64,000 bases of DNA from Coccinella septempunctata (taxonomy: Eukaryota > Arthropoda > Insecta > Coleoptera > Coccinellidae), in the NCBI RefSeq assembly GCF_907165205.1, contig NC_058196.1:25524501-25588500 (forward strand), given 5' to 3'. The notes beneath the pieces are model-generated. The model ran no database searches. It was not told the DNA's origin and was given only the letters and a program-made list of their open reading frames with translations. Each line of letters starts with the position of its first letter. Positions within the stretch are counted from its first letter, which is position 1. Positions 53,496 to 64,000 of the stretch are shown here, one piece after another. The translations under genes and the position numbers were made by a program.

Positions 53496-55037
53496 ATGAA
53501 GAAGTTTTTGGTGCTTGTTTTGTGCTTGGTTTGTGTCGGTTTTTCTTATTCCTATCGGAAGAAGTACGAGGATAAAGAGAAATGTCCTAGAGTGAAGGCT
53601 ATAAGGAATTTCATACTTGAAGATGTGAGTTAATATATTGATAATAAATAATAATAATGGTCTTTGAAAAAAATCATAACATATGTCGACAGATCTAAAA
53701 TGCTTCATTTCGAGGGTTCATCATTGAAGACAGTTCATCAAGATTTAACGAAATGAATATGCATTTTCTTTCAAAACACATGTTATTAGAAATTAAAAAT
53801 GCATGCAGTACTTTGTTACTTTTACAATTCTTCAATATTTTTGGTCCCACAATAAACAAATTCATCAACAACAATGCAGGTAGTTGTCTCTGAAAAATAA
53901 TAATCTTTCATAAGAAGATGGATGAAAAATTTCAATAGAAAGAATTCTCATTTACCAACGAGATGTTGCAGCTCGCTTAACATTCCCTAAATACACAAAA
54001 CTATGATAAATAGAATAAAGTGAATTTGATCAAATACAAAAAATTTCATCATATCTTAAAATGGTTCACCCCACAGCTTCTAGGAAGATGGTACGTGATT
54101 GAATATTACGCCAGTTCTGAAGAAGCGTTATCCTACAGATGCATGCGGGCAGAATTCACCACCACAACACTCCAAGATGTGACCATGAACTTCACCTACA
54201 GCTTCACCGACGATCCACTGAATGAAATTCTCATAGGGAACATCACATGGACCATTCCTAACCCAGGCAGGTCGTCACACTGGGTACATTCTGAAGATAC
54301 ATGTGAGTTAAGGCTGTTTCTCATAGTTTAAACCCAACCATCATTGAAGACCATAATAATCTCAAACACTAATTCGTCTCCGTCAGAACGATGCTCTGTG
54401 GTACATCTTGGTTGACTAGTTGGTCTTCTTAGTGTTTTTATTATTTTTATTCATTTTCTGCCTCACAGAGGATGCATCTTTGTTATAATTACATAATAGC
54501 GTCTGCAAGTATGGGCTAGGTCTGAGAGGTTTCTCTGCCAGGCCGTTGTTAAGTGTCCAGTCTTTTTATCCGTAAAAGAAAAATTTTCTTAGTCACCTGA
54601 GATGTCAATCATTCTTCATATAAATACAAAATACTTCAGCGTCAGGTGTATTTGTATTTCAAGTTAAAGTAATGGAAATACTGCTCAAATCAAATTGAAA
54701 CATATTTTATGTCCCTCCAGATGAAGGTGTCTACAACACTTATGTCCTGGATTCAGACTACAAATCATGGGCTCTGCTGTTACACTGTGCCGAAAAGACC
54801 AACGTAACCAGATACCTATCCAGCTTCATAATGAGCAGGAAACCGACCCTCGGCAACAACGAAAAGGCGTATCTACGCGACAAATTACCACGCTACGACA
54901 TCGACCTAACCTATTTGTTCGACATGTCTCAGGACGACTGCAATTCGACTGTCAGTGACTTGATACCTCCACCTGTTCTTCTGAATAGACAAGAGCCATC
55001 CTCAAGAAGACACCCCATGAAACATGTCCATGGTTGA
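53496..55037 (+). CDS. Secreted lipocalin (apolipoprotein D-like)
   Basis: Three exons, 53496-53624, 54077-54302 and 54721-55037, join in phase to 223 residues. A signal peptide (MKKFLVLVLCLVCVGFSYS) precedes a basic stretch. Exon 2 opens with LLGRWYVIEYYAS, the lipocalin GxW motif of the first beta strand. Later NTYVLDSDYKSWALLLHC matches the second conserved region of insect ApoD-like lipocalins, with Cys for the usual disulphides. NFT, NIT and NVT sites suggest glycosylation. The C-terminal tail is Pro/Arg/His rich (PSSRRHPMKHVHG) beyond the barrel. Such proteins carry small hydrophobic ligands in haemolymph; the ligand here is unknown. The gene ends 210 bp from CFAP43, tail-to-tail. Confidence 0.88.
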
Positions 55038-55127
55038 GGACGTCGCATATTACAGGTCATGATTCCTCAGTATTTTTTTTTTCAATATTTTTGTGTGACG
55101 TTTATGTATGCGTGTGCACCAGGATAC

Positions 55128-55133
55128 AATAAA
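55128..55133 (+). terminator. Poly(A) signal of the lipocalin gene
   Basis: AATAAA about 90 nt after the stop, followed by a T-rich stretch. Confidence 0.65.
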
Positions 55134-55199
55134 ATATGTTTTTTTTTAATAGTTCTTTGTTTATGGTTGATTAAAAGACTTTTAACTTTGAAAAAAATA

Positions 55200-55205
55200 T
55201 TTATT
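55200..55205 (-). terminator. Poly(A) signal of CFAP43
   Basis: AATAAA on the minus strand, 42 nt past the CFAP43 stop. The two converging transcripts end within about 70 bp. Confidence 0.6.
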
Positions 55206-55246
55206 TGAGTAAAGTAAAACAAAGTAAATCAAACAAACAAAAATAG

Positions 55247-58200
55247 TTAAGAAAGTATTCTGTACTTAATCGTTGGATAAGTTTTCAATCTAAGCAGCTC
55301 CAATTCAGTCTGCAGCAGAAGTATGGTCTGGTGGTTTTCTTGTATTTTCCGGATCATCTTACTTCTTTTAGCCATCGACTGCATTCTGAAAAATGTTAGT
55401 TCTTCGATTTATTTGTAGAAATGTGTAATGCAAGCATGAATAGTAGTATGACCATCTTTCTGATCATCCCGAATATGCTCTGGATAGCTTCGCATTGAAA
55501 TTTGAGGTGGGTAAAAAAGAATATAAATGATTCTGGGAGAAACTAAGAAAAAAGACCCTCACCTCTTGTCAGTTTGCTTCTTAGCTTCAACGTCCAGTTC
55601 CCAATCCTTATCCAACTTGCACTCGCACACGTCCACGTTAATATCACGGATTTGTGCATCAAGTTTCCTGCTGTCCTCTCGAAGAACATTGATCATTTTC
55701 TTCAGCTTGCCCACGGCCACCTTCTTCTCCGTCAGGATAATCTCGTAGGAGTTTTTCAGTAGTTCCAACCCTACCTCGAAAGGTAGGCTCTTCTCCTTAC
55801 CCTTGAGGTATACCTGCATCTCTTTGGTCACCTTAAAGAAGACACTTTAGTGCATGCAGTAATTAAAACGCCAGGTGCGAAACTTACTTTCAAATGGTTG
55901 ATGTCGTTCAGTTCTTCGTTGAGGTCCTCGATGTGCATCCTCAGTTTTTTGTGGGTCCACTCCATTTTCATGATCTCCCTGTGGAAAGTCATGGTATGGC
56001 GCATGGTGTTGAGTTTGATCCTTCCATTTTCCTGTGAATCAAATACTAATAATTCCTCGCATAATTCATGTCTTTGCAAGCATGTTCGGTACTCACCAGA
56101 ATAAGAGTGTTGATGTCTTCCACCTCTTTTCGTGATATTAGAATGGCATCTTGAAAGTCGCTTATATTTCCGTGCATCGGAACCTCCACAAAGCCCTGCT
56201 TGAGCACGATCTGCATCTGCACATTCTTCAGCCTCTTCAGACGATCTGTGCGTACTTGTGCCAAATCGGCCATAGAACGCACATTGACTTCTTTCTTCTG
56301 ATAGAGTCTTTTCTGGAGGATAGCTACGGTCGCTTCGGCTTCAGTCAGGGCTAGGGAAGCGCTTTTCAGCTGAAATGGGTCAGTTAGACATCTAGACGTT
56401 CCTTAAACACCAGATGATTTTCAGTAGGTAACTCAAATATCTTACCTTTATCTCGTGCTCTATCCTCAACCTTCTATGCTTGCATATCACGGCGTATGCC
56501 TCTTCGTCCACAGTTGGTGGTACTCCAACAAAATGGTCTAGGTTATCTAAAGCGTTGAGATACTCTATACATTCGTCGAGAAGGGTAGGAGGCCTGTCTT
56601 TTGTTATTACTGCCCTGGCTAAGGCTTGGAGCATGGTGGATGACATTATGTTCTTGTAAGTGACTTTGGGTCGACGCCTGCGAAAAAAACTCTAGTAGGT
56701 AATAAGGGGAAGTTACCTAGAAAGGAGCAGTCAAATCTGCTCAATCAAAAATTGAAGATCAACGAATACCAGGATTTTAAAATGGAAAAGGCTATATTGT
56801 ACCAATAAACGAAATGATGACTTACTTCAACAGCTTGACGGATGCTTCTTGGATGACTTGGTTGAATTCGGACATGTCTTTCTTCAGATTTTTATCTAGG
56901 AATTTCTCCCTGTTTTGAATGGCCTCTATAGAATTGCGACATTCCATGACGGACTCTTGGAGCGAATTGATCAGGTTGTCCACACTCCGAATGAGTTCCT
57001 CATTGCCAACCATTATCTTCCTGGAAATGAATTCATAGCACAGATATAAGAGATACTATGGGCATTACTCGTTGCAATAACTGAATTTTATTCCTACATG
57101 ATTACTAAAACAGTGGTATCTTACTTGAGTTCCAACTCTTTCTCCGCATACGCCATCAGATCCAGAAGCTTCAGTCTCTCCTTGCAAAGTATCAGCACCT
57201 CCTGTATTATAGCCTCGTCCACTTTGATCCTGAGATGAAGGAGTTCGTTCATCCTGCTGTCGAATTTCCTCACGGATTCCCTTATTTGGGATGTGATCCT
57301 CGTGTACTCTTGATCCAGGATGTTCTTGTACCTTTCCCTCTCGCTGTTCAGAAATTTGACCTTCTCCTCGTAGTCCTTGACGGCCCTCAGATCGTCCTCG
57401 TTGAACTCCTCCGGTTGTTTCTCGATCTAAAAAAAGGTTTTTCCACCAAATTCAGTGTACCACGAAATCTGGGATCAGCACCTTATTCCACATATTGGAA
57501 AAATAGTTATAGAATAAGTTTACGTACCATGCATTTTGGCAAAGGCACGTCTTTCTTCAGTTCATCCTCCCACCGGACTTCCAGCACTCCGTTCATCATG
57601 GCCATCAGCGCCCTCTCTCTGAAATCGTCTGCGAGCAACAGAAGCCTTATTCTTTCTGCTTCGGCAGCTTTCGCGTCTAGAATGGCCTGCTCGCTAGGCG
57701 AAATATAGGGAGGAATCGGAACCTAGAAGATGTTGAGGCGTTTTTATTATATTTAGGTGTTGGTGCATTTCGCAATTGAACTTCAGGAATAATCTTTCTG
57801 TTAAACTATAGGTGTTTTCCCCCCAGATGAGAGCTCTAGCGAAATCGGCTGTTGAGGTGACTCGCCTGAAAAGATTCTTTTGGTATCACTAACATGCGCC
57901 TAGGGGTAGAAACAAGATCGTTCACCTACCTACCTACCCTATCGCAATTAAACAAATTTTAGACATGAGCAACCACCCCTGACTTGATTTGGTACTGTCA
58001 GAACCAAACTATAGAACCGCCAAATTGTACTATATGTGTATTAAGCACAAAATTCTCCTCAAAAAAGTAGATCAGCAAGTCTTACAGTGTTGTGTGTACG
58101 AGAAGACACCTCCTAATAAATTCGATGACCAGATATATATTCAGTAGTTACCTGAGAGTCCTGGATAGTGACCAATGTCTCAATGTTCTCGAAGGCTGTC

Positions 58201-61200
58201 CAAACAGGATCCGTGATACATATGTAGATCTGCTCCGTTGAGAAATAGTTGATCTCGTCAACTATGTAACGCAATCTTTGATTCTTCTCCTTGATTTGTC
58301 CCATTTCTCTCGTTTTCTGCTGCATGAGGTTCTCGAATTCCTTGTTGAAGTACTCTCTCAATTTCACTGTGTCGTTCTGGCAATAACAAACATGAGATGT
58401 AATCTATCAACTCGATCTGAATGTGGAGGGTGATGTAACTCACATTGGTTACTGCTGATATCAGCTGGAGCTGATAAAATGTTTGAGTTTCTAATTGGTT
58501 ATACTTATAGGGCGAGATCTCGATAAAATTTTGTGCAGTAGATCCAGCCATTGCTATGATTGTCTCCTTGTCCACAGTTACGGATTCGACTTCTTCTTCT
58601 AAATCTTCAATCTGCTTTTTCTTCACAACTGGTACTTGAGGAGGTTGATCCAGAAAATGCTTCCGCTCACTTAAAAGACATAAGAGTTTGAAAAGAAGGT
58701 TATAAAGCCATAGCTAATGCAAGCAAATGGAAAATACTGACCATCAAATGACGAAACAACCATCCTTGTATAGGCTTTCTGGAAAAAATATATCAAGACT
58801 CACGTTTGTGTCATGGGCTTCCAAGGCGTAAACGTATCGTTCTCGTTCACGAACCTCTCCAGCTTCAACTGCTCCATGATCCAGTTCAGCTCCTCCATCT
58901 TCTTTCCCTCAGGTGGCAACAAGGAATAACTCTCAACGTTCAACGAAGATCCCAACCCCAAAATCTTCCTCTTCTGGACCGCCATCGTGTTGTAGCACAG
59001 ATTCTTTATGTTGTCGCACACCCTGTATATAGCAGCCACATACTTCTTGATGTACTGTTCCGTGTCCTTGCACTCCACCCTGTTTTTCTCTTTGATCTCG
59101 TCGAAGTACTTTGTGTCCAGGTTGAACTCGACCAGGTCGAGTTTCTCGTTTTCTGGACCTTCCAGGTTCTGATTGAGGAGCGCTCGAAGCTTGTTCCTGA
59201 TCTCGTTGTATTCCACGTAGATGGCCGCCTTTTCCTCCTGAAAGGCTTTTCTCTCGTGTTCCGTTCTTCTCATCTTGTCGACCTCCAGCCAGGTGTAGTC
59301 CCTCATTGTGGCTAGAGAAAGAGTCTCTATTTGTTTCTTCAAAAAGTGTTACGTATACCTAAAACTACTGTATTCTTCCAGGTGCCAGGGTGTCCAACGG
59401 TCTTCAAACTATCCGATAAGGATGAAAAAATGAAAGCATAAAATGAAAGAATCGTGTCAATGTGAAATGGACACCTTGTTTCACTCATCAGTCGCTGCAA
59501 CGTTGATAAAACGTTAACAAACGTTGTTCGTTGTTCCTACTTGGTTTTGAATGGTTCAGCGAATGAAAATCTCTCATTTTTCTTATAACTCACGTCCTGG
59601 ATCGAATCCTTTGGTTTTCCTCTGAAACAGCAAGGCGTATCTGTTGGAATTCAGCAATTTGATTAGGTCTTCTTGCATCCCGTAATCCGGTTCGTTGTTG
59701 ATGAGGTTGGTACAAGCTACAATGTTGTCGTTGCCCAAACTAACGATGTACTTTCCCAAAGGATCTATGTACGCTTTTTTGACACCACCATTTCTCCTGT
59801 AAAGTTTCGGTTAAGGTTGGACGAAGGTATGCAATAGGTATAACTCTATACCTGTGGTGTGGAAGTGCATGCCCAATCACCTTTCCCATATCAGCTGTTC
59901 TGGCAATGATGAAGCCATCGTAAGACCATGTAACAGCATGATATTTGTCGATGTAGAAGCCGTTTCTGCGTACTTGATGACCGGTCTCGAAAGTATTGAG
60001 TATTCGGATCATATTGTCCTAAAATCACATATCACTTTGATTCTTCTAAAATTACGAATGGAATAAAAAATAATTTGCCTTCTCACAAACTGATATGTTG
60101 AGAAACTTCGAAATGAATTTTGTTGACCATGAAACACATTATTACATCATGATACAATAGGTACTACACCACATTATGTCAAATCTGCAGCGCCTACTTG
60201 ATGTTTTGAGATGCTAAAGGTCATGGAGCAGTTGAAATCAACCTGTTAGAAGCTGGGTTCTTCAAAGAAAAATTGAGATTTGTCATCAACACAGTTGTTC
60301 ACTAGGGGTATCAGTCTCTTCAGAGAGTTAATACTTTTATGCAGCCTAAAGTATATACAGGACATTGATTGTCGTACTCCCAATTGGTCATACCTTTTAA
60401 AGTGAACAATAAGCATCTCGTCGACTATAGAATGTCTGGAATCAGAAATGGTGTGGAAAAATATTGAGTATCGCTACCATACAGAACGAAGTTTGTCTAA
60501 TACAGGTTCTCTTAGGTCATATATTTCTTGTATTTTTGTCGCCTTTTTTAACTTAGTTTTATCCTATTCGATTTATATATTTTATATTGTTTTAGTGAAG
60601 GTGGGAAAATTTTGGAGGGAGCTGACAATAAGATTCACTCCAGTACCAACGTAAATTCGTTTTTTTTATACTCACCCCTCTCCTAGTTTCCACCTCTTCG
60701 ATATACTTCGAGTTGAAGGGCATAACATAAAACACCCTGTCCCTGTTGATCTTGGCGGTGCTCAGAATCCTCGAATACTCCTTCGTTTGGTCCGGAAAGT
60801 GGTACTCTTTAACGTTGATCTGGTGGTTGTCCATTATGCAGTACCGTATCACCTTGTTACCCTTGATGTACTCGTTAGACGTCACCGGTATGACGAACAA
60901 CCTGTAGCAGTTGGTCGACGGCACCAGCATGTAATCCGCCACCTGGAGACTGGTGGAGACGGTAGCCACCACTTGGATGTGACCTCCGGGTATTCCTTCC
61001 AGGACGAAAAATTCCCCCACCGCTATGTCGGCCGCCACCATGACTCTGCCGAACTCGCTGAAATAGACACTGGATATCTGGTTGGTGGTGAGATTGAAGT
61101 GCGCCATGGTAGCGAGCTTGCTGGAGTCGTAAATGGAGAGAAGTTCCAGTATGCCGTTTATGTAGCCTATGCCGATGTAGGGGAATTCGGGATTGCCGGC

Positions 61201-63730
61201 TATGGTTAGGGCTGTGCCCATCAGATCGTACTTGCTCACCTGGAAAAAGATAATGTTGACTACTTGGAACATAGATACAAGGAATGGAAAATAAACATTT
61301 GTTGTTGTCCAAAGACTGGAATGAGATAGTTGAATCTGACGTCGTTGTCACGTCAATCTTGTAACTGTTAGAAGTTAATCTTATCTGAAGTCCCTTTGGC
61401 AGGTGGCCAAAAAACTACATTTTTCTCTTATTCCGCCTACTTCGGTAAAGATTAATGACTACTCACCACCTCCCCGGTAGCAATTTCGACAACACTGACC
61501 ATATTACCCTGCGATAGGAGGCAGACATATTGACCGACCGGATAGACCATACAGATGTTATGGAACTCTGTCTCGTTGGCCTTGATGAACTCGTACTTCT
61601 TGTTCTCAGGGTCTATCTTAACCAGGTAAGCTCTATCTGTAAGACCCACCAGAATGTCGTTCTTGTTGGATTTTACCTTTTCCACTACTTCGGAGGGCGT
61701 TAGCGAGTTGTAGAGGCTCCAAGTGTTGGTGGTCCTCCTGTAAAACTGACGTAGAAATAGAATAATGGTGACCAAAGTTTTTCTTTGCAAATAGAACAAC
61801 CGCGGAAGAAACGTTTCTTCATCGTGCTTCTCAACGTATATTCAGTAAGAAGTGAAAAACGTTATATTAACGTTGAATACGAAACTGCTTAGCAACTAGA
61901 ACCAGTATGAAACTTATTGAGCCATTTCGTTCCCAGTGCATTGAATGATTCAGGGTTTGCAAGGGTTATTTTTAAATTTATATGATCGATCTTACCCGAA
62001 TTTCTGTGTTAGGGCCGGTTATAACGAAATCACCCTTCCACATCGTGAAGGAGGGTAATTTACTCCCCATTTTATTGTGCGTGATGATCTTCTCTAGAAT
62101 GTATTCGGAATTTATCTGGAATAAAAAAATTTTGATGATTTTTCAGTTTCTAAAATTCTCCGAGGAGATCTCTGCATCTACGGATGCATAAGACATAAAG
62201 TTTTCCGCATAACACATAATGAAAATGTTAGCAGTAACATTTACTACTTACAAAAACTGTGTTTACAGGAAAAGTAGGGTTTTGGTTCCTAAAAATTGCT
62301 AACAAACTGGAAATGGTGTCAAACGACAAAGGGCACAAATTTTTTGTCCAATGCACACTCCTCAGTAACAATTTTGCGAAAAAACCAAAAAAATTCCAAT
62401 GTTTTTGGTGTCCAAAAGTTAAGCACTGGCAGAAACTTCACTTTCCAGCTTGTTAGCAAATTTTAGGACGCACTGGGCTACTCTGATACCTGGCATTATC
62501 TGTTCTGGAATTTGCCAGAAACGACAGGGGCGTATTTAGGGTCGATCGTAAAAATATGAATACACAGACGATATATATGTCGCTAGAAAGATCTCCACTT
62601 CTCAATCATCTTACAATATAGGCGGATCCATCGTTATCCAAGGCATAAAGCATTCCTTCCGGCGACCAATAGGACATCACCAATGGGGCTGGCTTCTCTT
62701 GTGGCATCTTCACTTTGTGATGGGTCATTATGCATTTTTTACCGCACATTAGAATATCCCAAATGTGCAGCTTAGCCGTCTTCAATCCAAGCTGGGAAAT
62801 CCTCACAGGATTGACGGTATTGCATCTGAAAGTAGGTTTGGTAAACAATATCGAGATAAGATCCTCACCACATATCATTATAACTTGTTAGAGTCTGAAA
62901 AAGTAGACAAAACGTAGCTAAGGAAGTTTTTTTTTCTCCAAACAAAAATTCTACAACATATATAAAAAGATTTCAAGAGAGTTTGGCCTACTGAGAAGAG
63001 AGTATTCGAAATGTAGATGAAAGTTCACATTTCAACGACGTGGTCATGTCATATCTTCAGAAAACCGAAAGTGTCAAATCTCACAGCTATTTAATGGGAT
63101 TCACTAGAGCTGTTTCTTTCAATTTGGTGTTGCAATAATTCTTACCTTATAATTTGTTTTTGTCGGTGGATGTGGCTTCGACTGCTCCCCAATTTTTCAC
63201 CTCTTCTCCAATTCCATACCGTCAAATTGAAATAAGGCAAACTACCTAAAGAAACCAGCACTGAACATTCCGAAAATGCCATTGCAATGTAACCTTCCTT
63301 CGAACCCCCTGAGTAGAATGAGATATAAAGGGTGAGTAAAAAGTAACGCACTAAAAATGCTCGTACAGTTCCATTTTTATTTCAGTAAATAAATATCTGT
63401 ATAAATAAACAAAAAAGTCTATGCATGTAAGCATAAAAATAAACATCTCTTGGTTTTTACCTACCTTCTAAAATCGATATAATCTCAAATTTTGGGTAAC
63501 TCATCACGAAAATGCTTGGATTTCCACAGTTCTCGGCGAAACAAAAGAAATTCAAACTTCTATGTCCTGCGTAGTAACGTATGCCATCGCCACACATTGC
63601 GTTATTTGCTTTATAGAAGGAGTGCTCCTTTGTTACCATATTTATGAAATACAAATGGCAGCCAGCACCATAAAAGATAACTTCCTTGCCGATGAATTGC
63701 ATAGTTGAGAGTCTTCCTATCATACACCAT
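55247..63730 (-). CDS. CFAP43: Cilia- and flagella-associated protein 43 (5' end not resolved)
   Basis: Nineteen phase-consistent exons (5' to 3'): 63730-63465, 63308-63146, 62825-62615, 62115-61996, 61745-61467, 61239-60676, 60018-59852, 59796-59594, 59311-58804, 58669-58444, 58376-58152, 57722-57528, 57426-57125, 57020-56826, 56677-56446, 56369-56097, 56031-55888, 55831-55563 and 55385-55247. They encode about 1560 residues; human CFAP43 has 1665. The first third is WD-repeat beta-propeller sequence (LTVWNWRRGEK, LHIWDILMCGK). The remainder is coiled coil with family blocks VEFNLDTKYF, RALMAMMNGVLEVRWEDELK and VLKQGFVEVPM. The protein is a tether component at the axoneme inner-arm dynein region and is needed for motile cilia and sperm flagella. 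The first visible exon starts in mid-codon, so a short N-terminal exon lies between about 63830 and the window edge or beyond. Confidence 0.92.
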
Positions 63731-64000
63731 CTTGAAAAGTTTATATTGAAGAAAAAAATCAATTCAAACTTAGGTGATATAATAGCGTAAAATTAATAGA
63801 AAAGTATGTAGTACCCATTCTGGGACAGATATTGAATGATATGGAAATCACAACACCATGAAGCATAGGCAATTTTCCGACCAAAATAGTCAGAAAATTG
63901 TTTGAAAATTAAGGAAGGTTATTATTTTGCCTTCAAATGCCTCTATAACTTTCGAATTTTTAGCAAAAATGGTTTCAAACATTGAACTCATTGATGATGT
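63731..64000 (-). other. Upstream flank of CFAP43, N-terminal exon uncertain
   Basis: A minus-strand stretch before a GTACTA donor near 63830 reads SDYFGRKIAYASWCCDF and ends in GG, which would fit the phase of the next exon. It has neither an ATG nor an acceptor after its upstream stop. Another frame has an ATG (MSSMFETIF) near 63987 that stops after 34 codons. I cannot decide the 5' structure. Confidence 0.25.

Noticed and set aside
58806..59315. 169-codon plus-strand ORF
   Set aside because: Antisense shadow of a long CFAP43 coding exon.
60787..61351. ORFs of 140-158 codons on both strands
   Set aside because: Shadows of the CFAP43 exon 61239-60676 in other frames.

Overview
This is a stretch of AT-rich animal nuclear DNA, almost certainly from an insect and probably a beetle. 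The evidence is the insect-restricted repressor Brinker, short phase-consistent GT-AG introns, a mariner element, a degenerate LINE and many small inverted-repeat elements. The order is an inference; no species can be named from the sequence. I rebuilt gene models by joining exons whose splice sites and reading phases agree.

Layout. (1) 1-7.9 kb: no host gene, mainly repeats, including a foldback element (2414-3214) and a LINE relic (about 4240-5480). (2) 7.9-36.4 kb, plus strand: a GDAP2 orthologue (macro domain plus CRAL-TRIO domain) in ten coding exons giving 494 residues. Its third coding intron holds two same-strand nested ORFs. Its long sixth intron holds a GC-rich block with a probable second first exon, predicting a CRAL-TRIO-only isoform. 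Other introns hold a mariner, MITE-like elements and an orphan minus-strand core promoter. (3) 37.6-42.0 kb, minus: an integrin beta chain of 783 residues, tail-to-tail with GDAP2. (4) 43.3-44.6 kb, plus: a torsin AAA+ ATPase. (5) 45.1-45.4 kb, minus: SRP9. (6) 48.7-50.0 kb, plus: brinker, intronless, with two Brinker-type DNA-binding domains and an upstream match to the Dpp silencer element. A 32-bp minisatellite lies about 1.1 kb upstream. (7) 53.5-55.0 kb, plus: a secreted lipocalin. (8) 55.2-63.7 kb, minus: CFAP43, 19 exons visible, 5' end unresolved at the window edge.

The genes have no shared pathway; this is ordinary insect gene order with independent housekeeping, ciliary and developmental genes. 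The most interesting points are the internal alternative first exon of GDAP2, the two-domain Brinker with a perfect silencer consensus upstream, the integrin beta chain that keeps MIDAS and LIMBS but lacks the ADMIDAS aspartates, and the unassigned genes nested in GDAP2.
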